From assembly GCA_034509425.1 (NCBI GenBank), contig JAVTVJ010000075.1, forward strand, positions 492,501 to 556,500: 64,000 bases of DNA, read 5' to 3'. The notes beneath the pieces are model-generated. The model did not search any database. It was not told where the DNA came from and worked only from the letters and a program-made list of their open reading frames with translations. Shown here in pieces: positions 12,961-25,085 of this stretch. The DNA is from Eopsaltria australis (Eukaryota; Chordata; Aves; Passeriformes; Petroicidae). Both the position numbers and the translations under genes were made by a program. How positions within the stretch are numbered: position 1 is the stretch's first letter; each line of letters begins with the position of its first letter.

Positions 12961-15154
12961 GATAAATACATCTACCTACTCTTTCCTTAAGAACAATAAT
13001 ATTGGGCTCACTTAATGCATTCAAAAGTATACATGCATTTTCCAAATGTTTCCTAGCTATATTAATCACATCACAATCCTAAAATGAACTCTGTATAAGA
13101 AGACTTATGCACATCCATAGTGTTATCTGCAAGATTACAGCCTTTATTGCTGACTATTTGTAAATAAGGATAAAAGTCAGCGTAGGCATCTCTTCAAATT
13201 CAGCTTTAAAATACCATATGTCCTTATGCTTGTGTTATGTGATGAAACCTGACAGATCAAAGGACCAGATTTCCCACTCTACATTGATTATTTACTATCA
13301 TTCATTTTCATGCATTTTAATATGTGGTATCTACATTTAGGTTCTTGAGAGCCAGAGAGAATTCAAGCTGCAATACTTGGATCCAGACTCTGAACTTCAC
13401 ATAGCTTGGGGATCTGGCATTTTGGTTCAGCTTTTCCATTATGTAAACAACAATGTATGTCAGATGAAGTCCACACTGTCTTCAAGCCTGCTCAAGCTGT
13501 CTTACTCCTTTTCTCCTCTCCAATATATTCACCTTTTCCCCTCAAAAAAGGAAAAAAAATTCATTTCACAGCTAGAAATTCATAACAGATTTTGACTGCA
13601 GGCATCAATCCTTCAAATCACTGTGTAAGTCAGTGGCAGGCCATGTTGTCTTTCTAAACATAAACTAACAGAGTGACCTGATAGAGACAACAACAGGGCT
13701 TCTGACACTTCTTTTATTGCCCAGTCATAAATTCATAAAGGGATGTACACTATCACCAATTGGTAAGTTTGCTAGATAAACATCAACACCAATTTAATGG
13801 CTTGCGTACACGTTGTAAAACAGAGAATCTTTATACAAAGAAATCAGATAAATCAAACATGAGCTGAGTCTTAGAGAGAAGCAATTAAAGCTTTAAGGTA
13901 AGGTTGCTGAGGGAAGGCCCTGTATCACATTATAGTGTGTAATAGAAAATGTGTTAACATGGAGTACAGTATGTGAAATTAAATTAATTAGTAATATAAA
14001 ACGTTTCTAAAGCAACATGTCCATTGACAGATAAACAGATTAAACATAAGAGATAAATAACCCATTCAGAGATCTGAGATCCTTTTTTTTATCAAAGAGA
14101 AGAAATGAAAAAAGAAATCAAACTTCCTAAAAGACAGAGGTGATAAAAGCATAGCTAAAATAGACATTTTAAAGCCGACTTGTTCGCCCCAGGCTAGTGA
14201 TTGAAAAGAAAAAGCATAGCCGGACCATAAAAAACCTATTGGACCATATTTCATTTGCTATAGTATATTTAAATGTTTCACTGCACACCAATTTAAATCT
14301 AGTGCCTTATATGCTGGTATAAAATACCTCAAGCTGTACTACTTTCTGAGCAACTGTAAAGAACCTTTCTTTGAGAGAGACTTACAGATACCTCACATAG
14401 CCTTTCTTAGGGTTAGAAATATACTTAAGGCTAAATGGGCAAATTTTTTCTGCTTCTTTCCCCCCTACCAAAACAAACACACAATCTTCTGTTAGGATTA
14501 AGGGCTGGAATACAGACTGGAACAGCAATACAGGCCGGAGCAAGAGGAGCTCCCGGAGCTCACATACAAAAGCTTAACATGTTCTCTAAATTCTGGACAA
14601 GACATTTGTACCTTGTACAGCTCTCCATGTAAAGCCCCGTCTGGGGGCCTCTGCTTGTTCTTTCTGGCTTGCAACTGGCACAATTCAGGGAACCATTCAA
14701 TTAGCTGCATATAAAATCCATACCTGCCTGTTACTCTTCACTGATTGCTTCCGTGTATCTCTCTTCTAAGCTTCTACCAATTTCCCAAAAACCTTTTGCA
14801 GTTCCACCTGTGATGGTAACATACTGCTGACAGTGGAACACTTCCCTCATTCCAATTTGCCTGATGAAAGAATCTGATAGCGCAGAACCTGGGACAGTAC
14901 TACTTCCCTCAGATTATATTGTGGTCACTTCCCAGCTGATCAGCTCTCCTTTCCAATGTAAATGGCTTTTGTAAGTTTTCTGGGATCCCCACGGACACAC
15001 CAAGCATTTGCAAATTACAGGCACATCTTTGGTGGTCCAGACTCTAATTCAAGGATCTCAGGTTTATGTCTATGGCACCCAATTTGCTGAAGTGTCATTT
15101 GCTCTCCACGACCTGAATTAGGTGAGCAGCTCAAAAGTTACTTGAAAAAAGTGA

Positions 15155-15177
15155 ATTGACAATCACCTTGTCAATCA
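15155..15177 (-). promoter_or_regulatory. Inverted repeat with PBX-MEIS-like composite site
   Basis: ATTGACAA and TTGTCAAT form perfect 8-bp arms around TCACC. The right arm extends to TTGTCAATCA, which on the minus strand is TGATTGACAA. That is one base off the PBX-MEIS/PREP composite TGATTGACAG. A site of this type in a MEIS intron could serve autoregulation, but this is inference. Confidence 0.28.
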
Positions 15178-18100
15178 CTATTCCAGTGTGGAATTTGTTA
15201 TCCAGAGGAAAATAAATTTTGTTTTGGTGAAAGTGGGCTTCATCTCCACAGTGATAGGAGCCCACATGTTAGCCATCAAAATACAAAATGCTTTTAAATC
15301 CTCCCTAAGGGAAATGTGTTATCCTCCATTTCTGTAAAAAAGGAGTGGGGGATGGGACGTAAAGGTAAGTATTCTAGATATACGTCAAAATGGGCTGCTT
15401 CTCCAGCAACCTCAAAAATGTGCATCATTGCTTTAATACAGGTGGTTAGAATTTGTGTTAGTTAGATTTGTCCAGGTGCAACAGGAAAAATATAACCAGT
15501 AGCTCTTCTGTAAAGCAGAATGCAAAGTCAGTATTCACCTGCTGGAAATTCTGACACTGCGGAGGGGCACTCGGTCAGGATATTATGAAAAAGCAGAGGT
15601 TAATAACACATCCAAGGGTGAAGAGAGAGGGCACAGGACATACTTGGAATGAGTAAATCACACTAACTCTACAATGCAAATTTTAAAAGCATTTTGAGCA
15701 AGTTAGATACAGAAATTAAAGCTGCCCTGAAGCAACTTTAATTTACGTGACTGGGTGCTTTGCTATCACTATGTAACTGCCAAAGCCTCACTACATTTGG
15801 CAGCACCACAGAAGTAACCTTCCCATACAGGCAAATCGCTCACTAGTAGTATCTGCACTGAATTAACCTGTGTAAGCATTTAAATATGGGGAGTGCATTT
15901 AAAGACAAATTCCGTCCTCATGAGAACAAATCTACAGCAAATCTGCAGCAACTTACTACCAGTCCCTCTCTTCCTAATTTCTGGAAAAGGACTCCTAAAA
16001 TTTGACCTTTCAGTTTATTTTAGACAGAACAGGTATTCCTCTTGTGAGACACTATTTCCATTTGCTAAATTGATATTTAGTCTGCAGAATGTTTGCCCAA
16101 GCCTCAATTATTTTGGAAAGTTTTAGCAAAAATGATTCAGCCATTTCTGAAAATGAAATTAAAGAAAAATATTGGTGTGTTGTTTCTTGCTATATTTAAT
16201 TGAGGAGAATGTGCACTGGAACAGAAGCATAACATTTGGAGAAGGGATGGCCCTGCTCCTTGGGGATTTGCCTTTTGCCATCTCTTTGAAAATCCACCCA
16301 CATTTGGCCAAGCTATAAACCTTTGAAAATTTTCAATTAGCACTAGTTTAGTAAAGACATTTAAGAGTTTGTCAGCTAAATTCTTCAAAGACTCCATCTG
16401 TACTGAACATGCTCCAGCCTGTACATGCTGGCATCTGCAGCACCCCCCACAGAAAAAGGGAGCGTGCACTGCTCCAGCTCTGAGCAGGACTTCCTTTGAA
16501 ATGGTCCTTCTCCACTGCTGTGGGCCTTCCTAGACCAGGGACTGCATACAGGATGCTGTCACCTGTTTCCTCTCCATCCCACATCTGCTTGGCAAGAGGC
16601 ACCACAGGGGAGTAATAGAAAGCTGTGGGGCATTTTTCTTTAAATGTCTGCCACCAATGTCTGCCAGTACAAAAAGCCTTCAAAGGAGTGCATCGGTGGG
16701 AGGCTCCTCTTTTGCAATGAAATGGGAGCTAAGTCAGGTCCCAGCTCTTCATCCAGCCTCCGTCACCCAGCTCACCAGCCCTGATATTTTTTTTCTTTCA
16801 TCATTTCCCTCATCCCACTCCAATTCCAGGATCCAAGTCCAGCAGCTGCCTCCTTCCAGTTTGTTCCTAGTAGCCTAATTAATTCGCAGTCACCTTCTCT
16901 AGTGCTCCAATTCTACTCCTTTACAATTGGAGTCTCCTCATTTCCCAGGGTACTGTCATCCTCCTTACTCAGCCAGACCCTCTTCATCTCCTCCTCTTTT
17001 TCATGGTATCTGTCAGTGTGACACAAACTACATCCTTCACTCTCTTGGACAGCTTTGGTCCCCTCTGCATTTAACTCTGGCAGCTTCCTCCATCACAGTC
17101 CTGGCTATCAGAAGGAATCGTAGGTATGGGATAATAGTTCATTGCTTCAGTGCCTGGCCATGACTCTCAGCTACTTGGAAACAGCCATGCATTAGTACAT
17201 CTAGTCTCTCTACAGCATGAATGCAGTTTCACAAGCACAGGATGGTGTGGGATTCATAATTCTGAGTATTTAGGACTAAATTTCTGAAGGTTTAGCTATC
17301 CAAACCCAGAGAGACTTCAGTAAGCATCTGTAAATTGCAATTTTTGCTAACACTTAACTGTGGACAAATTGTTATATTTTTATAGGGAAAGCAAAAGCAC
17401 ACTCCTAACACTGACCTGTAAAATCCCTCCCATTCACAAATGGGATCAGTAAAGTCTGTAGTATTATTTAAGTTAAATAATGTGCACCTTTTTTTTCCCC
17501 CAATGTATTTTGTCTTAAATTTTTCTTGACATATTAGCTGTCTTTTACAGGTCCTAAACAGGACATTGAGAATGAGTTCATGATGCTATTTTGTAGTTAT
17601 TGGTATACCTTGTATCTCGGAATCAGAAGCTAAATGTTTTAAATCCTAAGATTGGTGATGTCTATAGGTATGGCCTTTTATTTCAAGAAAATTACTTCAA
17701 AACACAGTTCATTATATATGTAATATAAATGTGTAATGTGTCAGGTGCTTGTAGGACATTTTAATTGGATCAAGTATTTAATTTGGTCTATATCTTTATA
17801 GTACCTCTAAGCTATCTGAAAAGTTTAGCTTCTTTGTCTCACGTGGCAAAACTTTTGTGAACTGATATATTTTTTTTTCTCTGTTTACTTTCCCTGGTCA
17901 GAGAAAATGCAAATTAACTTCATTAGTCAAAGCATTTAAGATAGTTCTTGATATTGATAATTTTTTGTCAGCAAGAAGAGTACTGTTACTTTAATAATCT
18001 AACACAACACTTTGTCTCAGAGCTGCTGTATCAATTGCACTGCATTTTATAGACCACTCAGCAGCATTAATTGAAGCCCAATTCCTTCAATTTGACTATG

Positions 18101-18855
18101 GGAGAACTATACACAAAATGGGTTTTCTATTGAGGGAAAGAGAAGATGAAGACCAAAAGAACAATAAAAATGTAGTTTGCAAAATTACCATATTCCCTTT
18201 TTGCAATTCATGACAACATGGAGAGCTTGAAAGCTGAGCTTTGTATATCTACCAACTCCACAAACCTGCAAAGCTTCTGGCATCTCTGTCTTGTACCTGT
18301 ATAAATTGACTAAGACTCAAAGATTACCATGGCCTGAAATGACCTAACTGATCTGGAAAAGTCAAGGAAAACATTTCAATTTAGGGGGATTTTGTTGGAA
18401 TGACTGCACATATAAGTAAAGTCACCTCACATTTGATCTTCCATTTTTCTGGGTTCTGTGTTAAGATTATAACATGGATTCCAGGAAATAATTTCTGACT
18501 TGCTTCCTGAAAGTCTGTGTGGCATCTGATCATAGGAAAGAGTCCATTAGGCTGGGAACAAAAGGTTTGACAGGACCAAAGTGTTTGCTTCTTGTGATCA
18601 GCTCGTGCAAGTAGGACAGGGTTATGCAGTAACACACAGCAAAAAGTTCTCAAATTTCAAGCCTAGTGGGCTATGCAAGCTGACAGAAAATTGTCTGTTT
18701 AGGTTTTATTTCTCTTCAGGGCTGGTGTGCTTATAAGATGGGATCAATGCTGTACATTAGTCTGTCCACTCTGAACACTCTGCTTTTCATACACCTACAT
18801 TTTGAGGAATTCCAGGAAAATGAATGAAGATGCTTAACTGAGAGAATAAGATTTT

Positions 18856-18899
18856 AAAAACAAACAAACAAACAAACAAACCAACCAACCAACCAACCA
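18856..18899. repeat. Compound (AAAC)n-(AACC)n microsatellite
   Basis: About five CAAA units change without a break into about five CAAC/CCAA units. A single point change spread by slippage would explain the second motif. Confidence 0.92.
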
Positions 18900-21867
18900 G
18901 CAAGTAAATCTCTCAAATCTAATGAAAAAGCAAAAACTAAGGAAGAAAAATCAACATGGACGGAAAAATAGTTCTATCAAAAGCTATGCTTTCTAGTAAA
19001 GCTTTTGTAAAATATTTTACACAGTCTTACAATTAAAAGTACCAGATCAGTGTCATATTGTGATAAAACATTGAATTAGCTTTTCAGGCATGAAATTCCC
19101 TCAAAATTGCCTCTCTATATGTTTGTAAAACAGGAAACAACATTCACTGAAATATAAGGCCTTTTTGCTTAGGAACTTGGCACTTGGAAAATGAATCTTT
19201 TGGCACTTGAAAGAGAAAAAGTGTCTGCTGTAGAAAATGGCTTGGATACTGAGCACTGAAGGAAGTCTTTAAAACTTCACTGCAGGGAAAGCTTTTTAAA
19301 GCATAGTTTGATAATTCGTGCAATCTCTGCGTTGCATGTCTGCATGGAAATCCCCAGCTTTTTCAGCATCTTGGAAAAGAATTTCAAAGAGTCAAACAAA
19401 ATGATACTGAGGAAAGTCAAGGTCTGAGGCCCTGTCTTCCTCCTGTTAGAATAAATAGAAAATAAAAATAAATCCTATTGTTTGTCCCCTTGTCTAAGAC
19501 AAGGCTGGAAATGGGGTGTGGAAACTAAACCACATTCTCAAGCTTAAAGGTAGTCCTTTTAGGTCAGGGCTCTGGCACACCAGCAAGTCATTGCAGGAAA
19601 TGCAAATGGCCATTTTGCATTGCAGTAACCTTTCTGTTGATAGGGGACTTCTGTCTCCAGGGTTGCCAACCTGGCAAATTTCACATGCATTTAAAAAAAT
19701 CACACAAAAAATTAAACAAAACCAGAGTTGAGGAAAAGCACATCAATGTAGAGGCTCTATTTAAAGAGGAATTTGGACCTTCTGTGATGTTTCCTGTATT
19801 TTAAGTGCTTTTCTTTTTCCACTCAATACATTAAAGGGACATGATCAAGGCTAAAGGACCTAAAATTAGACCTGCCAGCTGTGTTTTGGTTTGTGAGTAT
19901 TCGCAGGTCACGTTGTCCCTGTGCACTCACTCTCTGATCCATTCCCTGAAGGAGGCAAAACACTGGAACGTAAAGGAATTCTGATACCCCTTTATGTAGT
20001 TCAGTATAGTCTCTGCTCTCCTCAGTGTAAATTAGACAGACAGAAAAGACAGCAGACACACACCTCTGATCTTGGAAAAAGCATAGGGCTCATGGATTGT
20101 TTTTTTTTTTAATTTTTAGCATCTATGTTTCATCTTTTATTTTGGGAAAATAATAGGTTTTAAAAGTTCATACAGGAAAAAAATACATTAATATGCTGAA
20201 ACATTTTGGGGTCAACTGTGTTATCTTTTACAATATTTTCTGAAAATATCTAACCCTTCCATAATCCTGCCAATGCAAGCTGAGTTTTTTGTGTCTTAAA
20301 TCACTCATTAGTCTGCCAATTTTCCACCTAATAGCTCAGCTAATTACTGAAAAGCAGCTCTAGATAGTTTGCAATTGCTCTATAAAACTTACTATTAAAA
20401 TTTTGAGGGGCAGTTTATCCAAGAGGCATTAATTTGACCTCTAATTTTCAGGTGGTAACATCCTAACTAATTTGCTTTCACAGGTCAAGTAGTACACATA
20501 TAACTGTATTTCAATCAATAACTGGCTGTGTTTTCAATCTTTGCATGTGCAAAATAAAGAATTTTGAGTTGAAGACCTCAAAATTAGATGCAGTTTTGGA
20601 TAGTTTGTCCTTATAAACCTGCCAGATGATCTCTGCTTTTGTCAGAACAATCATCCAAATGAGTCAGTCAAAGAGCCATGGGTGTGTTATTGCCCTGTAA
20701 TTAAGGGTTGACAAAAATCTGTAATTTTCAAAGTACTAATTGAAAACACATGTGGAAATGTTATACAGATAGCCAAATTTAATGATATTAAAAGCAGCGC
20801 TCGTTTCAAAAAGAGGTCCATATTTTGAATCCGAGTAAGTCTCTGGGAGAGCCAACTCTTTTTTTAATACAAATGCAGCATTTTAAGCTCAAGCCGACCC
20901 TGGGAAACACCAGTTCAAAAGCAGCAGTGTTCAACAGGATTCTTTACATTGTCTCTCTCCCACAAGCCCAAGATGAAGAAAGCAGTTGTACAGAACCACA
21001 GCAGCTCCAGCTCCCTCCTCACTGGACTCATGGTCTCAGTACTTTAGAAGGAAGAGAAACAATCATATGATCAAGAAAGAGATAAGAATCCCTCTGCCAT
21101 CATATGATCTTTTCCCTCCCAGGGTCTAACACTTTGGAGTCCAGAGGACCGAGTGATCAGGGCCCATGAAGCTGAGAACTCATTCTGGGAGGTAGAGAGG
21201 TGTACGTGAGATTCTTTCCATTCCCATCCAAAGATTTAAGTGAATCCATGGTAACATTCAGGTGGTATTTTACAGTCATAGAATTACTACATTTTATAAT
21301 ACTAGAAAGCCACAGGACAAATATAACTTAAATACTGCTTAAGGAAACAATGGTAAGTGAAATCTATGGAGTCCAGCATATTTTTATTATCTATGCTGTG
21401 TTGTACAATTTGTGTAACCAGGGATAGTTTTCATGACTTTCTCTTGCCATTCAACTTCAATTCTGCAGCTATACAGTTTTTGAAACAGCAAATTCTTGAT
21501 TAGTGTGCAGTGATGATGCAAAATTATAAGTGTGAATTAAGGCAATATTCTACTACATTCATTATCAGGAAGCATAATACACAATTCTAGTGGCAACTAT
21601 TCAGCCACTGGAGCGACCTCACTAGTTTAATATGCTCAGAGTTGCTGTATAAAGTGAGAAAACAAGTGTATCAGCATTTCATTAACCATGTTTTGCTGTA
21701 ATCATAAGCAAGTTTTGTTAATATGTATTAACACAAGGCAACTTAAAAAAAAATTGTAGATGCCAAGTGTAAAAATGTTGTTGATATACAATGTATATTA
21801 CAAAGTAGCAGTAGTAAAATGAGATCTAGCATTTTGTTTTTCCATAGATTAAGTTGCAAAAGTGATT

Positions 21868-21950
21868 AAAAACAACCAGCCAAACAAAAAAAAACCCCAA
21901 AAAACAACAAACCCACCACCACACAAACACACCAAACACTCAACAAAAAG
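21868..21950. repeat. A/C-only low-complexity tract
   Basis: About 80 bases are almost purely A and C on this strand (ACAACC, AAACAAAAAA, ACCCACCACCACAC, AACACACC), with no regular unit. It gives no thymine and only isolated guanine. No function is inferred. Confidence 0.8.
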
Positions 21951-22439
21951 CTCTTATTGTGGCTATTCAGTTGTTAGCATGTACATATGCTAATGTACAC
22001 ATTTACTGTGTGCATGTTTCTGTGCATGTATCTACACATACACAAGGAATACAGCACATATTTTTATGTATACATATACTGTCACATATAAACACATATG
22101 CTCCAGAGCTTTCCTTTTAGTGTTTTTCTTGAATCTTTACATGAATAATATCCAGCATCATGGACCTTGAGCACTGATGACTCTGGTTAACGCTTTTATC
22201 CTTTGCTTGAAATTACAGGATCAGTCTAGCCAGAATTTATGAGAACCAGACCCCAGACCTCACATAGCTCACATATTAGACCATTAGGTATCTAACTACC
22301 TCTGAACAATTTCAATGCATTATCTTGCCTTCTCCCTGGGGCACAAACTTCACTCGTCCATACTTTTAATATATTTTGTCTGCATGAAGCAGATCGAGTT
22401 ATTACATGCCAGCAGATCACGACTCACAGAAATCTCATT

Positions 22440-22660
22440 GCTCTACAGTGATGCAACTAATATCTCTCCCTTCTCCATTCTGAGACTGTGCAGTAAAGAA
22501 ATGGTCAATGGTGTAATTTTCACTAAATTAATTGAGAATGTATTGAATGCAGATTTGCTGTTTATGCTTGCAGATGGGCTAATTAAATATTTCCACCTTG
22601 AAATATATTCGTGTGTGCATATATATGCTGATATACCACTATCCATATTGACATAGCTAA
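22440..22660. promoter_or_regulatory. CNE-like AT-rich block with TAATTA-type sites
   Basis: CACTAAATTAATTGAGAATG and GGGCTAATTAAATATTTCC give paired homeodomain-type cores about 60 bases apart, in sequence without repeats. Frames of 113 (plus) and 67 (minus) codons overlap here and look like chance. Confidence 0.28.
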
Positions 22661-24164
22661 ACAGAAGAATTTTTCAAGTTGCTTGGAAGGCTCACTGCTG
22701 CACTACACATCCTGTCCTTCTGCTGCATGAAGGTTTAACACTTAATTTTCAAAGACAATGTAAAATCAGGGCGTTGCTGCCAAACATACCTTTGCACTAT
22801 GGGACTGGAGTGGGTTTTGTTTTGGGTTGGGGTTTTTTTGATTGAAATATAACATAAAGTAAGATTAGAAATCAATTGACCTGTGAACTCTCTGAACCTT
22901 TTACCTGGGTTGCAAGGCCATTACTTTCTTTTCTTTCATTAGCTTTTTGTTGGAGCAAGGCTGAACAGGAAACAAGGGTGATCCTGTCTCGTCCCTAGAG
23001 GCTGTTCATCAGCTGGCTCAGTTTACAGCAATAAAAAAAAATTGGAAACATATAACAAGTCAGAAACCTTATATTTTTCTTTAAACACTATGATCAGCAT
23101 TATAATACTAATATTAATAGCAGAGGACAATTGATGAATTGCACTCTTTTTGGAAATCCTCTTCTGCAAAATGATATGCATGTATTTCCCCTGCATTAAA
23201 GTACATGCCTTTATACCCCAGTCCTAGCTAACAAAGTGATTTTTAGTTTAGATCTGCTAAATTAGTTTCCTTTATAGCTTTCATTCTCGATGAACAGAGG
23301 ATGACTCATCACAATTTTGTATTTCAAATTTAAATTCATTCTTAAAAAAAACAGAAGTGGAAACCTTGTTTCTCCTTTCCAAAGCAGTTTGAAGCCCTAG
23401 TCTGCAAAATGCTCAGTGTCTTGACAGAGATGCTTAGCGCCAGAGCAGCAGCAAGAGAAACAGGGATACTCGGCACCTCAGGGAAGGCGCTTCACACTAC
23501 ACAGGATTGGACACTTAATTCCTAACTAAAACAAACTCCATCAAAAGGTCATCAGTCCTGGAGACTAAAACAGTTTTGATGAAGTCCAGTCTCCCACTCT
23601 GTTGACAAGCGTCTCAATTATTTTCAACAGCTCTTGGTGTCTACATCAGAAGAATGCAGAGCAATCATCAGGCTGAGGTAACCACAGGTCCCTCTGTGAG
23701 AATCTGCAGAACACGCACACTGAGCAGTGCTTTAACACAGCCATTTTTTTTTCCACCTGAGGTAGGAATAACTAATGATGTAACCAAGTTATCAGCTACA
23801 CATTTTGACATACCGGCAGTGCATGAACTAATGCCTTGTAACTGCAATGCAAGAAGAAATAGCCCCTCAGGATAAATTCTTTGGAAGTCTATGTGAGCAA
23901 AGCAATGAAATGTCTGGATGGAATAATCTAGAACTTTTAAATAGGACTGGATAGGACCTAACTCTGATAAATTTTCCTGTGTGCTATACTACTTGAAGAA
24001 GGTAAAGTTAATCTGGTACTGATTGGTGAGTCTGCTGATTTGCCCTAGCATCTAGATTAATTTAATACTTGATTAATTTAAGATGCAAGCTGTAGTGAAA
24101 AAGTTACCATACTCTTTCTCATTCCACTCCCTTGGTCTTGATGACCAATAGCACATACCTGTGT

Positions 24165-24190
24165 TATATATATATATATACACACACACA
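24165..24190. repeat. Compound (TA)n-(CA)n microsatellite
   Basis: Eight TA units run directly into five CA units and are followed by GTATGTGCAC. The tract is alternating pyrimidine-purine throughout. Confidence 0.9.
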
Positions 24191-24891
24191 GTATGTGCAC
24201 AATACATACACTCCTAGGACATCTCAGGCTTCAACTTCCTCATTTTTTGACCAGGTGATTTTTCCTTAACTGTTTGCCCATTACTTGCCCACAGCTCCCT
24301 TGCCCAAAGCTGTGCCTCTCCCTCTTCAGAAAGTTGCCAGGCAGTAGTTTAGCAATAAACATATCTTTCAGAAATGCAGCTGCATCCTTTTCTATCTTTC
24401 TGTCCAACTGCCTCCCCAATACAGCTCTCCAAGTGCCACAAACTGCACAAATTTTGGGGTTACTGCTACACAAAATTCCCATTATTCCCAGTACCTTGGC
24501 ATTCTCTGGAATGCCCTTGAATGTCCAGGCTTGTTGACAAGTGAGTCCAAATCATATGTGCTTCTTTTACATTTACAACTTAGCTCACACTGCTGTGATG
24601 GGAGGCAAACCTTCTCTTGGTTTCTTGAAAGCGATATACTAACAGTAAAGGGAGGGTGCACCTTCCTGAAGAAAGGACTTCTAAGCCTGCAGAACATGCA
24701 AGAGTTAGGTGCCCTCTAAAAACAGCTATGGGGCTCCCTCTCTGAAATAAAATTCATTTTGGCACATGGTTTAAAAAACAAAACAGAACAAAACAAACCA
24801 AATAAAATTCAAACACCAACTTTCCCCCAGTGTAAAGCATAATGAGTGAGAAAACAACAAATGAAATTAAGACATACAAAAAAGCATTAAT

Positions 24892-25085
24892 ATTCACAGA
24901 ATCACAGAATGGTTGAGGTTGGAAAGGATATGTGGAGGTTATGTGGTCCAACCCCTATGCTCAGTCAGGGTGACCTAGACCTGGTTTCCCAGAACCAGGA
25001 CTTTTAAACCCCTCCATGACCAGGATGTTCCAGTCCCTTAATCATCTTCATGGCCCTTCATTGGACTTTCTCCACTATGTACTGG
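24892..25085 (-). mobile_element. CR1 LINE 3'-end fragment, internally deleted
   Basis: The plus strand reads ATTCACAGAATCACAGAATG, then GGTTGAGGTTGGAAAGG and GGTCCAACCCC. This is the reverse complement of the avian CR1 3' tail, so the element lies on the minus strand. It follows the CR1 consensus to about 25020 (GTGACCTAGACCTGGTT). It then jumps to a more internal CR1 segment (TTCCAGTCCCTTAATCATC, TGGCCCTTCATTGGACT, CTCCACTATGTACTGG). A few hundred consensus bases are missing between the two parts. The terminal ATTCTATG-type repeats are eroded. It is non-autonomous and dead, and is a diagnostic clue for a bird genome. Confidence 0.9.

Noticed and set aside
16372..17163. Cluster of 70-110 codon frames on both strands in a C/T-richer region
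   Set aside because: No known protein or retroelement motif could be read. Stop-poor composition explains the frames.
22315..22656. 113-codon plus-strand frame
   Set aside because: No family resemblance. The AT-rich composition and an overlapping minus frame argue against coding.
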